The notes under the pieces: model-generated
Told to the model about the DNA's origin: nothing
Seen by the model: the letters and a program-made list of their open reading frames with translations, nothing else
Databases searched by the model: none
Shown: positions 8,657-16,246 of the stretch, piece by piece
Numbering within the stretch: the first letter of the stretch is position 1
How the letters are laid out: the number at the start of each line of letters is the position of its first letter
DNA from: Rikenellaceae bacterium
GTDB taxonomy: Bacteria > Bacteroidota > Bacteroidia > Bacteroidales > Rikenellaceae
Assembly (NCBI GenBank): GCA_902362705.1
Contig: CABIXK010000013.1
Coordinates: 1 to 28,093 of the forward strand
DNA: 28,093 nucleotides
Reading direction: 5' to 3'
Position numbers and translations under genes: made by a program

Positions 8657-8789
8657 AAAGTGGTTGGGACGGCTCTTCGCTGCGGCCGTCGTCGCATTGC
8701 TGGTCTTCACGGTGCTGCACCGCGACCGCTACCGTTCGCTGCTCTTCGACGCGGCCCCCGCCGCGACCGAAGCGACGAACGGCCGATAA
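8649..8789 (+). CDS. Small single-pass membrane protein, 46 residues
   Basis: This starts inside the 3' end of the S41 protease gene with an 8-bp overlap. It encodes a basic N-terminus (MIRKWLGR), one hydrophobic helix (about residues 9-22) and a short polar tail ending EATNGR. The positive-inside pattern predicts an inner-membrane peptide with its C-terminus outside. I recognise no family. The overlapping start and sensible topology argue for a translated gene; short length and lack of a known homologue argue for caution. Confidence 0.55.
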   Translation: MIRKWLGRLFAAAVVALLVFTVLHRDRYRSLLFDAAPAATEATNGR

Positions 8790-9074
8790 CCGAAACGACC
8801 GGCGGGAAAGGGGCGAGCGGCGGAAAAGGGGCGACCGACCCCGCCCGTCGTCGGCCATACACCGGCCGGCGGCTCGGCTCCGGCTGCGCGGGCAGCCGCC
8901 GAAGGGCAGCCGCGGCCCGCCGTCCGTCTGCGGCCCGGGCGGGCGCTCCGCCGCCTGCCGAACGCTGCCCGAAGGCGACCCGAAGGCCGCCGCCCGCGCA
9001 GAAACCACCCAAAACCGCCCGAAGGCCGCAAGACCGCAAAACACCCTCCGATCCGCCCAAAAACCGGCTTCTCC
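8790..9074. other. GC-rich non-coding stretch with short repeats
   Basis: Between the small membrane ORF and the WbqC gene. It contains an 18-bp tandem duplication (8800-8817 and 8818-8835, two differences), an inverted repeat cggctgc/gcagccg near 8878-8896, and several copies of cccgaaggc. Open frames on both strands give low-complexity Arg/Ala/Pro/Gly sequence and look spurious. No -7 box is seen before WbqC. Confidence 0.55.
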
Positions 9075-9680
9075 ATGACGATCCTCCCTCTCTCCTACCT
9101 CCCCTCGGTGGAGTGGTTCGCCCACGCCCTGCGGGGCGACTGCCTCGTCGACCTGGGCGAGCACTTCGTGAAGCGCTCCGAGCGCAACCGTGCCCGCATC
9201 CTGGCGGCCGACGGCCCCATGACGCTCACCGCGCAGGTGGCCCATGCCGACCGCCCGCGCCAGCCCATGCCGACCGTGCGCCTCGACTACTCGAAGCGCT
9301 GGCAGCACCAGCACTGGGGCGCGCTGGTCGCCTCCTACAAGGCTTCGCCCTACTTCGACCACTACGCCCCGGCGCTCGAACCCTTCTACCGCCGCGAGGG
9401 AGCCTTCGCGACCCTCGCGGAGTGGAACCTGGCGCTCGTCGAGACCCTCTGCGAACTGCTGCGCATGCCGCCTCCGGCGCTGAGCGAGCGCTACGTGGAG
9501 GCGGCGGCCGGCGACGTCGACCTGCGGCCCCGACACAGCGAGGGCCCGGCCTTCCGCGCCGAGCCCTACGTGCAGGTATTCTGCGACCGGCAGCCCTTCG
9601 CCGCCAATCTCTCCGTCATAGATCTGCTGTTCGCCGAAGGACCGGCTGCCGTTTCGATTTTGCGACGCTCTTTACCATGA
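9075..9680 (+). CDS. WbqC family protein
   Basis: A 201-residue protein matching the WbqC family. It opens with the typical pattern of a short strand followed by LPSVEWFAHAL, and keeps the conserved QHQHWGALVASYKASPYFDHY region (about residues 76-96) and the LAEWNLALVETLC helix. In other bacteria WbqC-like proteins sit in O-antigen or amino-sugar gene sets, but their reaction is not firmly known. In Bacteroidetes the gene often lies near signal peptidase genes, which are absent here. Its last 65 bp overlap the end of the convergent GH2 gene, so the two mRNAs are antisense there. Confidence 0.82.
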   Translation: MTILPLSYLPSVEWFAHALRGDCLVDLGEHFVKRSERNRARILAADGPMTLTAQVAHADRPRQPMPTVRLDYSKRWQHQHWGALVASYKASPYFDHYAPALEPFYRREGAFATLAEWNLALVETLCELLRMPPPALSERYVEAAAGDVDLRPRHSEGPAFRAEPYVQVFCDRQPFAANLSVIDLLFAEGPAAVSILRRSLP

Positions 9681-11628
9681 TGCGCATGCTGTCGCGCAGC
9701 GCCCCGGCGCGCACCTTGACCTCGACGGCCCCCTTGAGCGAGACCGTGTCGGAGCGGTACTGGCAGGCGGCGTATTCGGTCATGCGCACCGTGTCGCCGC
9801 CCACGGTCAGCAGCGGCTCGCCCTCCGACGAGTAGACGTGGAACGACTGCTCCTCGCGGTCGCGCAGCACGCTGCGGCGGTCGACCAGATGGAGCGTCGG
9901 GCGGCGGCGGTTCCACAGCGCGCGGTAGAGGTAGAAGGCGTCCTTGCGGTCGCGGCGGTCGAGCGTCACGAGCCCCTCGCTGTTCTGGCCGTAGGGGCGG
10001 CGCGCCGAGCCGTAGTCGAACAGGTTGGCGATCCACGTGCCCCAGAAGAGCGAGTCGCCCTGGAGGTGGCGGGCATACTCCTCGTGGAAGCGGGTCTGCG
10101 CCTGCTCGGGCTGCCAGTTGGTCTGCGGCATCGACCGCGCGGCATAGCTCGTGTGGCCGATCATGCCCTCGCCGCCGTAGCAGATCGCCGAGCGCAGGTA
10201 GGACCAGTTCTTCTGCAGCAGGTCGCGCCAGACGACCACGTCGTCGGTCTTGCCCTTGCGCCAGCCCACCCGCTGGTGCCAGACGATCAGGTCGGGCACG
10301 AAGTTGATCGGGCCGTCCTGGTCGCTGCACGCCACCGTCGGACGCGAGGGGTCCATCTCGCGGGCCGCGAAGCCCAGCCGCTTGAGGTAGGGGATCACGT
10401 CGTCGCCGCGCCCCCACAGATGGGAGAAGAGCCCCCACATGGCCACCGACGGGTGGTTGATGTTCTGCGCGATCACCTCGCGCAGCTGCTCCAGGCCGTT
10501 CTGCTCGAAGGCCTCGGTGGCGAAGTAGGCCACGTCGCCCATGAAGGCGCGGTGGAACGGAATATCGACCCACACCAGCACGCCGAGCTCGTCGCAGCGG
10601 TCGTAGAGGTAGGGGGCGTGGGGCATGAGCGACGAGCGGAGGGCCGTGGCGCCCAGCTCCTCGACCAGGCGCAGGTCGCGGTCGTAGTCCTCGGCGCGGA
10701 GCGTGCCCCCGGCCAGGGCGTTGTCGTGGTGGAGCACGACGCCCCGCACGGCCTGCCGCTCGCCGTTGACGAGCAGCCCGCGGTCCGTGGCCTCCAGCGT
10801 GCGGAAGCCCGTGCGCACGCGCACCGTGTCGGCGCAGCCCCCGTTCGCGACGACCGCCGTGACGGTGTAGAGCGCCGGGCGCGCGGGGCTCCACAGCGCG
10901 GGCCGCTCGACCGAGAAGGGCACCGTGACGGGGCGCCCGTCGGCGTGGATGCGCTGCTTGCGCAGCGACACCAGACGCCCGTCGGGGGCCGAGATCCCCA
11001 CCGTGAGCATGCACGAAGTCCCCTCGCGGGCCGCCAGGTGCACCTCGACCGAGCCCTCGGCCTGCGCCTCGTCGGCACGCGCCGTACGCACCAGCACGCC
11101 GTCGGTGCCCAGGTAGAGGGGCGAGATGGCCGTGGCGTCGGTGACGATGAGCTCCGCCTCGCGGTAGATGCCGCCGTAGAGGTTCTGGTCGGTGGAGGTG
11201 GGCAGCACGTCGTTGCGCTCGGCGTTGCTGACGATGACCACCAGGGCGTTGTCGGCGCCGAAGCGCACCTTGTCGGTGATCTCGAAGGCGAAGGCCGTGC
11301 CGCCGCCCCGATGCTCGCCCGCATGGCGGCCGTTGACGAACAGATCGGCCACCGACTGCACGCCGTAGAAGCGCACGAAGAGGCGCTTGGAGGCCCACTC
11401 CTCGGGGATGTAGAGGTCCTTCTGGTAGTTGCCCGTGGTGCGCAGGAACGAGCCCTCGGCCAGCGGATCGGTGTTCCAGCTGTGGGGCAGGGTCACGTAG
11501 CGCGCCCCGTCGGAGGAGTTCTCCGACTTGAAGAAGAAGCGCCACCCCTCGTTCAGGGGGTAGATCTCGCGGGCCGGGGCCGACACGGCGGCGGCAGCCA
11601 GCAGCAGAAGCAGAAGGTATCGTTTCAT
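9616..11628 (-). CDS. Glycoside hydrolase family 2 protein with altered catalytic residues
   Basis: A 670-residue exported protein laid out like a GH2 beta-galactosidase/glucuronidase. It has a signal peptide (1-19), a jelly-roll sugar-binding domain (about 22-165 with the GGIYREAEL motif), an immunoglobulin-like domain (about 175-280) and a TIM barrel (about 285-575), then a short beta domain. NHPSVAMWGLF and the downstream GTWIANLFDYGS stretch place it firmly. However, where the acid/base Asn-Glu should follow there is Ser402-His403, and the nucleophile motif S/C-E-Y-G reads I-C483-Y-G. The RxxHYP substrate-site motif is also lost. It may be non-hydrolytic or use other residues. The start is at the signal peptide; 13 upstream in-frame codons were excluded. 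Confidence 0.85.
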   Translation of the reverse strand: MKRYLLLLLLAAAAVSAPAREIYPLNEGWRFFFKSENSSDGARYVTLPHSWNTDPLAEGSFLRTTGNYQKDLYIPEEWASKRLFVRFYGVQSVADLFVNGRHAGEHRGGGTAFAFEITDKVRFGADNALVVIVSNAERNDVLPTSTDQNLYGGIYREAELIVTDATAISPLYLGTDGVLVRTARADEAQAEGSVEVHLAAREGTSCMLTVGISAPDGRLVSLRKQRIHADGRPVTVPFSVERPALWSPARPALYTVTAVVANGGCADTVRVRTGFRTLEATDRGLLVNGERQAVRGVVLHHDNALAGGTLRAEDYDRDLRLVEELGATALRSSLMPHAPYLYDRCDELGVLVWVDIPFHRAFMGDVAYFATEAFEQNGLEQLREVIAQNINHPSVAMWGLFSHLWGRGDDVIPYLKRLGFAAREMDPSRPTVACSDQDGPINFVPDLIVWHQRVGWRKGKTDDVVVWRDLLQKNWSYLRSAICYGGEGMIGHTSYAARSMPQTNWQPEQAQTRFHEEYARHLQGDSLFWGTWIANLFDYGSARRPYGQNSEGLVTLDRRDRKDAFYLYRALWNRRRPTLHLVDRRSVLRDREEQSFHVYSSEGEPLLTVGGDTVRMTEYAACQYRSDTVSLKGAVEVKVRAGALRDSMRIMVKSVAKSKRQPVLRRTADL

Positions 11629-11692
11629 AGCGTAAACCGTTAGGCGGGGCGGACGGGCGCAGCGCAAGGCCGCAGCCGCAGGCCGCCCGGGA

Positions 11693-11700
11693 CAAAGTTA
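11693..11700 (-). promoter_or_regulatory. -7 box for the GH2 gene
   Basis: On the minus strand TAACTTTG matches TAnnTTTG and lies about 65 bp before the GH2 start. The -33 element is only approximate. Confidence 0.55.
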
Positions 11701-11781
11701 CGAAATTTTCCCGAAACGCAGCCGCACCCCCGCCGACGTAAGAACGGCAGCCGGGGGCTTTTCCGTATGCAGGCCCCGCTT

Positions 11782-11812
11782 TTTGACCGTAAGCGCAAAT
11801 TGACTATCTTTG
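11782..11812 (+). promoter_or_regulatory. Canonical promoter of recG
   Basis: TTTG (11782-11785), 19 bp, then TATCTTTG (11805-11812): an exact match to the Bacteroidetes housekeeping promoter. It lies downstream of the first in-frame ATG (11767), which forces the recG start to be further in. Confidence 0.85.
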
Positions 11813-11832
11813 CGAGAAGTATTCCCTGCTGC

Positions 11833-13947
11833 GTGGATAAGGTTTTCGATACCGACGTGAAATTCGTGCCCGGCGTGGGCGAGGCGCGCGCCCAGCTGCT
11901 CGACCGCGAGCTGGGCATACGCACCGTGGGCGACCTCATACGCCACTACCCCCACCGCTACATCGACCGCACGCGCATCTACCCCATCGCCGAGGTGACC
12001 GAGGCGGCGGGGCTCTCCTTCGTGCAGCTGCGCGCCCGCCTGACGGGCGTAAGCTATGCGGGCGAGGGGCGCAAGCGCCGCTTCACGGCCTACGCGCAGG
12101 ATGCGTCGGGGGCCGCCGAGCTGGTGTGGTTCCACGGCGTGAAGTGGATCGAGAAGCGCGTGGAGGTGGGGCGCGAGTATGTCGTCTTCGGCCGCCCGAC
12201 CTTCTACCGCGGCGAGCTGCGCATGGCCCACCCCGAGCTCGAGACGGTCGAGCAGGCCCTCTCGCGCCGCGCCGAGAGCGGCATGCAGGGCATCTACCCC
12301 TCGACCGAGAAGCTGGGCAACGTGCTCGGCGCCAAGGGCATGTACCGCATCGTGTGCAACGCCTGGGCGCTCGTGCGCGACCGCATCGCCGACCCGCTGC
12401 CCGACGCTCTGCGCACGCGCTACGGGCTCGTCCCGCTGCGCGAGGCGCTCTACAACATCCACTTCCCCCAGTCGCAGCAGGCCCTCGCCGCGGCGCAGTA
12501 CCGGCTGAAGTTCGACGAGCTGCTGGGCGTGCAGCTCAACATCCAGGCCCGCCGCACGGAGCGCCTCGCCCGCAGCGACGGCTTCCTCTTCAACAGGGTC
12601 GGGCCCCTCTTCAACGCCTTCTACAACGAGAAGCTCCCCTTCCCGCTCACGGGCGCCCAGAAGCGCGTCGTGCGGGAGATCCGCCGCGACACCGTCACGG
12701 GGTTCCAGATGAACCGCCTGCTGCAGGGCGACGTGGGCAGCGGCAAGACCCTCGTGGCGCTGCTGTCGATGCTGCTGGCCGTAGACAACGGCTACCAGGC
12801 CTGCATGATGGCCCCCACCGAGATCCTCGCGCGCCAGCACTTCGCCACCGTCTGCCGCATGCTCTCCGGCCTGCCCGTCGGCGTGGCGATCCTCACCGGC
12901 GCCTCGAAGGCCCGCGAGCGGCGCGAGGCGCTCGAAGGCATCGCCTCGGGCCAGGTGCGGATCCTCATCGGCACCCACGCCCTCATCGAGGAGCGCGTGC
13001 AGTTCGCCGACCTGGGGCTGGTGGTCATCGACGAGCAGCACCGCTTCGGCGTCGAGCAGCGGGCGCGCCTCTGGACCAAGAACGCGCGGCCGCCCCACAT
13101 CCTGGTGATGACCGCCACACCCATCCCCCGCACGCTGGCCATGACCCTCTACGGCGACCTCGACGTGTCGGTGATCGACGAGCTCCCGCCGGGCCGCCGG
13201 CCCATACGCACGGTCCGCTACACCGACGCGGCGCGGCTGCGCCTGTTCGGCTTCATGCGCGAGCAGATCGCCCGCGGACGGCAGGTCTACGTGGTCTACC
13301 CGCTCATCAAGGAGTCGGAGGCGATGGACTACAAGGACCTCACGGACGGCTACGAGGCCATCTCGCGCGACTTCCCGCCGCCGCAGTACGTCACGGCCAT
13401 CTGCCACGGCAAGATGAAACCCGCCGACAAGGAGGAGTCGATGCGCCAGTTCAAGCAGGGCGAGGCCCATATTCTGGTCGCCACGTCGGTCATCGAGGTG
13501 GGGGTCGACGTGCCCAACGCCACCGTGATGGTCATCGAGTCGGCCGAGCGCTTCGGCCTCTCGCAGCTCCACCAGCTGCGCGGCCGCGTGGGGCGCGGCG
13601 GCGAGCAGTCGTACTGCATACTCATGTCGGGCGAGAAGCTCTCGCGCGAGTCGCGGGCGCGCCTGGAGGCGATGTGCGAGACGTCGGACGGCTTCCGCCT
13701 GGCCGAACTCGACCTCAAGCTGCGCGGCGCGGGCGACATCAACGGCACGCAGCAGAGCGGTGTGGCACTCGATTTGAAGATAGCCAACCCGACGGCCGAC
13801 GTGCAGGTGCTGACCCTCACGCGCGAGGCGGCCGCGGCACTGCTCGAGGCAGACCCCGCGCTCGCCGACCCCGCGCACCGCGGACTGGCGGAGCTGCGCA
13901 GCCGCTACGCCGCGGGCGAAGCGCGCGATTTTTCGAAAATATCGTAA
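11833..13947 (+). CDS. recG: ATP-dependent DNA helicase RecG
   Basis: A 704-residue superfamily 2 helicase that remodels stalled forks and Holliday junctions. The N-terminal wedge domain starts DTDVKFVPGVG, the usual RecG opening. Helicase motifs follow: LTGAQKR, Walker A GDVGSGKT, MAPTEILARQH, motif II DEQHRFG, TATPIPRTLAM, and ATSVIEVGVDVPNA with the QLRGRVGRG motif near the C-terminus. The start is assigned to GTG at 11833 because the in-frame ATG at 11767 lies upstream of the promoter and would add 22 residues unlike RecG. Length then matches the family. The DUF3108 gene follows after 41 bp with no promoter of its own. Confidence 0.95.
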   Translation: MDKVFDTDVKFVPGVGEARAQLLDRELGIRTVGDLIRHYPHRYIDRTRIYPIAEVTEAAGLSFVQLRARLTGVSYAGEGRKRRFTAYAQDASGAAELVWFHGVKWIEKRVEVGREYVVFGRPTFYRGELRMAHPELETVEQALSRRAESGMQGIYPSTEKLGNVLGAKGMYRIVCNAWALVRDRIADPLPDALRTRYGLVPLREALYNIHFPQSQQALAAAQYRLKFDELLGVQLNIQARRTERLARSDGFLFNRVGPLFNAFYNEKLPFPLTGAQKRVVREIRRDTVTGFQMNRLLQGDVGSGKTLVALLSMLLAVDNGYQACMMAPTEILARQHFATVCRMLSGLPVGVAILTGASKARERREALEGIASGQVRILIGTHALIEERVQFADLGLVVIDEQHRFGVEQRARLWTKNARPPHILVMTATPIPRTLAMTLYGDLDVSVIDELPPGRRPIRTVRYTDAARLRLFGFMREQIARGRQVYVVYPLIKESEAMDYKDLTDGYEAISRDFPPPQYVTAICHGKMKPADKEESMRQFKQGEAHILVATSVIEVGVDVPNATVMVIESAERFGLSQLHQLRGRVGRGGEQSYCILMSGEKLSRESRARLEAMCETSDGFRLAELDLKLRGAGDINGTQQSGVALDLKIANPTADVQVLTLTREAAAALLEADPALADPAHRGLAELRSRYAAGEARDFSKIS

Positions 13948-13988
13948 TAAACGGCCCGACAATCCGTTACACTGTAAATCCAACGCCG

Positions 13989-14786
13989 ATGAAACGAATC
14001 CTGCCGACGATCCTCCTCCTGCTGGGCGCCCTGCCCCTGCAGGCCCAGCTCTACCACCCGGGCGAAGTGCTCGAGTACCGCGTGAGCTACCGCGCCAAGA
14101 TGTTCCCCAACACCGAAGTGGGGGCCGTGAGCGTCGCCACGACGCAGGAGGGCTCGGGCGACACGCTCCGCTACAAGGTGGTGGGCAAGGGGCGCACGCT
14201 GCCCACCTACCGCTGGTTCTACAACATCGACGACACCTACACCGTGTGGGTCGACCCCGCGACGCTGCGTCCCCAGCGCTTCGAGAGCGACATCCGCGAG
14301 TCGGACTACACCTTCCGCAGCGCCTACGACTACCGCTGGGCCGACTCGGTGGTCCACACCCGCTGGAGCAGCCGCCAACGCCCCGAGCAGCAGCGGACGA
14401 TGCGCCTGACGGACGAGACGATGGACGCCATCGCCCTCTTCTTCAGCCTGCGCACAGCCGAGGCCGACACGTTCCGCGAGGGCGAGCCCGCGACGCTGCG
14501 CATGGTGCTCCAGGACACGATCCGCGACCTGCAGTACCGCTACCTGGGGCGCGAGCAGAAGAAGATCCGCAACATGGGGCGGTTCGCCACCCTCAAGTTC
14601 GAGTGCCAGCTGGGCACCACCGAGGGATTCTCGTTCACCGACGGCACCGTCTTCACGATCTGGATCTCCGACGACCGCAACAAGATCCCCCTCTGGATCG
14701 AGTCGCCCGTGCGCGTGGGAAGCATCAACGCCTACATATCGGGCTACCGGGGGCTCAAGTACCCGATGGAGAGCCTCATGAAATGA
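13989..14786 (+). CDS. DUF3108 domain exported protein
   Basis: A 265-residue protein with a clear signal peptide (cleavage after LPLQA, about residue 19) and a DUF3108 domain. The YHPGEVLEYRVSYRAKMFPNTEVG opening, abbreviated, is the family hallmark: a lipocalin-like beta structure starting x-PGE-x-L-x-Y-x-V-x-Y. It is probably periplasmic or attached at the outer membrane; function is unknown. It lies 41 bp after recG without a visible promoter, so it likely rides on the recG transcript. The last two sense codons and the stop are part of a 7-bp-period repeat tract that continues into the spacer. Confidence 0.8.
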   Translation: MKRILPTILLLLGALPLQAQLYHPGEVLEYRVSYRAKMFPNTEVGAVSVATTQEGSGDTLRYKVVGKGRTLPTYRWFYNIDDTYTVWVDPATLRPQRFESDIRESDYTFRSAYDYRWADSVVHTRWSSRQRPEQQRTMRLTDETMDAIALFFSLRTAEADTFREGEPATLRMVLQDTIRDLQYRYLGREQKKIRNMGRFATLKFECQLGTTEGFSFTDGTVFTIWISDDRNKIPLWIESPVRVGSINAYISGYRGLKYPMESLMK

Positions 14787-14819
14787 GAAATTGAAAATAG
14801 AAAATTGAAAGTTGAAGGT
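14778..14819 (+). repeat. Heptad-period A-rich tract at the DUF3108 stop
   Basis: Six consecutive 7-mers: atgaaat, gagaaat, tgaaaat, agaaaat, tgaaagt, tgaaggt. The stop codon TGA (14784-14786) lies within the tract, and a TTG at 14805-14807 can serve as the -33 element of the next gene. Confidence 0.8.
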
Positions 14820-14835
14820 TTAATTCATATATTTG
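14805..14835 (+). promoter_or_regulatory. Promoter of the coiled-coil membrane protein gene
   Basis: TATATTTG (14828-14835) matches the -7 consensus, with TTG (14805-14807) 20 bp upstream as -33. The start codon follows 17 bp later. The -33 element is contributed by the heptad tract. Confidence 0.75.
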
Positions 14836-14852
14836 CACAAAATTAACGCCTT

Positions 14853-15782
14853 ATGGAAGAGAACAAGGGATACGACCCCTCGGACTACGAAGACGAGGAG
14901 GAATATTACGCCCCCGAGCCCGACGCCGGGAAGTCGATACGCGGATACCGCATCGTCATCGTCATCCTCTCGGTGATCCTCGTGGCGCTCTCGATGCTCT
15001 ACTTCGGCATCCACCGCCAACAGATGGCCGACAACGAGCTGCTGAGGGCCGACCGCGACTCGATCCAGGCCAACCTGGGCAGCCTCATCACCGAGTTCGA
15101 CGGACTGAAGGTGCAGAACGACAGCATCGCCGCCAACCTCGAGAAAGCCAACGAGATGATGGAGCAGCTCAAACGCGAGCGCCGCTGGAACTACGCCAAG
15201 CTCAAGGAGTACGAGAAGGAGCTGGGCACGCTGCGCACGGTCATGCGCGGCTACCTGCGCCAGATCGACTCGCTCAACACGCTCAACAAGAAGCTCATCA
15301 ACGAGAACGTCTCCTACCGCAAGGAGATCACCTCGGCGCAGCTGCGCGCCGACATGGCCGAGGAGAAGGCCGCCGAGCTCGACAACAAGGTGCGCGCCGG
15401 GGCCGTGCTCCGCGCCCGCGACATCACCCTCGCGGCGCTCAACGACAAGAGCAAGCCCGTGTCGCGCATCCGCAACGCCACGCGCCTGCGCACCGACTTC
15501 GTGATCTCGGCCAACGAGCTGGCCACGCCGGGCAACAAGGCCATCTACGTGCGCATCACCTCGCCCGACGGCTACGTGCTGACCACCGAGGCCATGCCCA
15601 CCTTCGAGTTCGAGGGCGAGCGCCTGAGCTACTCGGCCATGCGCGAGGTCGACTACGACCAGAGCACCGACCTGGCCGTGGCGATCTTCTTCAACAGCTC
15701 GGGCTTCGCCGCCGGCACCTACCGCATCGAGCTCTACTGCGAGGGGCGCCTCATTGGCCAGACCCAGGTCGCCATGCGATAA
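14853..15782 (+). CDS. Membrane-anchored coiled-coil protein of unknown function
   Basis: A 309-residue protein. A short acidic cytoplasmic N-terminus (rich in Asp, Glu and Tyr) is followed by one transmembrane helix (about residues 33-52). A long coiled coil (about 55-185) with heptad Leu/Ile spacing comes next, then a C-terminal beta domain (about 195-309) ending GTYRIELYCEGRLIGQTQVAMR. The topology suggests a periplasmic rod with a globular tip; envelope organisation is one possible role. Similar architectures occur in Bacteroidales hypothetical proteins, but I know no function. It has its own promoter, and a strong terminator lies about 150 bp after the stop. Confidence 0.75.
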   Translation: MEENKGYDPSDYEDEEEYYAPEPDAGKSIRGYRIVIVILSVILVALSMLYFGIHRQQMADNELLRADRDSIQANLGSLITEFDGLKVQNDSIAANLEKANEMMEQLKRERRWNYAKLKEYEKELGTLRTVMRGYLRQIDSLNTLNKKLINENVSYRKEITSAQLRADMAEEKAAELDNKVRAGAVLRARDITLAALNDKSKPVSRIRNATRLRTDFVISANELATPGNKAIYVRITSPDGYVLTTEAMPTFEFEGERLSYSAMREVDYDQSTDLAVAIFFNSSGFAAGTYRIELYCEGRLIGQTQVAMR

Positions 15783-15935
15783 CCCCGAGGGGCGGGGCGG
15801 GTGTTTTGGCCGTCTTGGCTGTCTCGACAGTTTGGGCTGCTACAGCCGCTCGGCTACCGGCTGCTTCGGTGCCGCCCGCCACCCCGTCCCGGGCGTGCGC
15901 CTGCCGCTTCGGCCCCCGCATCCGCTTTCTTTTCT

Positions 15936-15971
15936 ACCGCCGATTCCCTGCGAGGAGTCGGCGGTTTTCTT
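15936..15971 (+). terminator. Intrinsic terminator after the coiled-coil gene
   Basis: A 12-bp stem (15936-15947 with 15954-15965, one G-T pair) with a 6-base loop is followed by ttttctt. It lies about 150 bp beyond the stop codon. Confidence 0.85.
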
Positions 15972-15980
15972 CAATCAGGT

Positions 15981-16015
15981 AAAAAGTAATTAAGTGAAAA
16001 GTAAAAAGTAGCAGT
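15981..16015 (+). repeat. Heptad-period A-rich tract
   Basis: Successive 7-mers aaaaagt, aattaag, tgaaaag, taaaaag, tagcagt. It follows the terminator and precedes hairpin module copy 2. Confidence 0.7.
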
Positions 16016-16072
16016 CCCGGAGATTTGCGTCGCGGGCGACAAATCCGGAGGCCTTCGGAGGCTTTTTGCAGG

Positions 16073-16141
16073 CCGCAGCCAGCGGAGGGGCCGGCGAGCC
16101 TTCGGGCGAGACGGGCAGCCCTCCGCGCCGGGTGGCTGCGG
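16073..16141 (+). repeat. GC-rich hairpin module, copy 2 (best-formed)
   Basis: Outer arms ccgcagcca (16073-16081) and tggctgcgg (16133-16141) pair over 9 bp. Inner arms gcggaggg (16082-16089) and ccctccgc (16119-16126) pair over 8 bp. The apex gcc-ttcg-ggc (16098-16107) forms a UUCG tetraloop. The sequence between the arms is close to copy 1. Confidence 0.8.
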
Positions 16142-16192
16142 GCTGCCGGCTCTGCGAGCCGAAAACCGCCTGTTCTTTCTTTGAAGAAAGAA

Positions 16193-16222
16193 GCAGGAGC
16201 TCCCTCTGTAGGGAGCCCCTGC
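16193..16222 (-). terminator. Intrinsic terminator of the EF-G paralogue
   Basis: On the minus strand agggagc and its complement form a 13-bp stem with one mismatch and a 4-base loop (16193-16205 with 16210-16222), followed by a T/C-rich run (ttctttcttc). It lies 24 bp after the stop codon. Confidence 0.85.
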
Positions 16223-16246
16223 GCAAACGAAAACCGGGGACGGGGA

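Larger units (their letters stand above)
15783..16246. other. Convergent intergenic region rich in repeats
   Basis: Between the coiled-coil gene (+) and the EF-G paralogue (-). From left to right it holds a GC-rich stretch with no recognised content (15783-15930), a strong plus-strand terminator, a heptad tract, hairpin module copy 2, and the EF-G terminator. No gene is supported. Confidence 0.7.

Noticed and set aside
8649..9074. Decayed signal peptidase I gene next to WbqC
   Set aside because: Signal peptidase genes often neighbour WbqC, but no Ser/Lys motifs or any recognisable fragment is visible here.
8660..9835. 391-codon plus-strand frame overlapping the WbqC gene
   Set aside because: Low-complexity translation in another frame of the WbqC gene; WbqC at 9075-9680 has clear family motifs.
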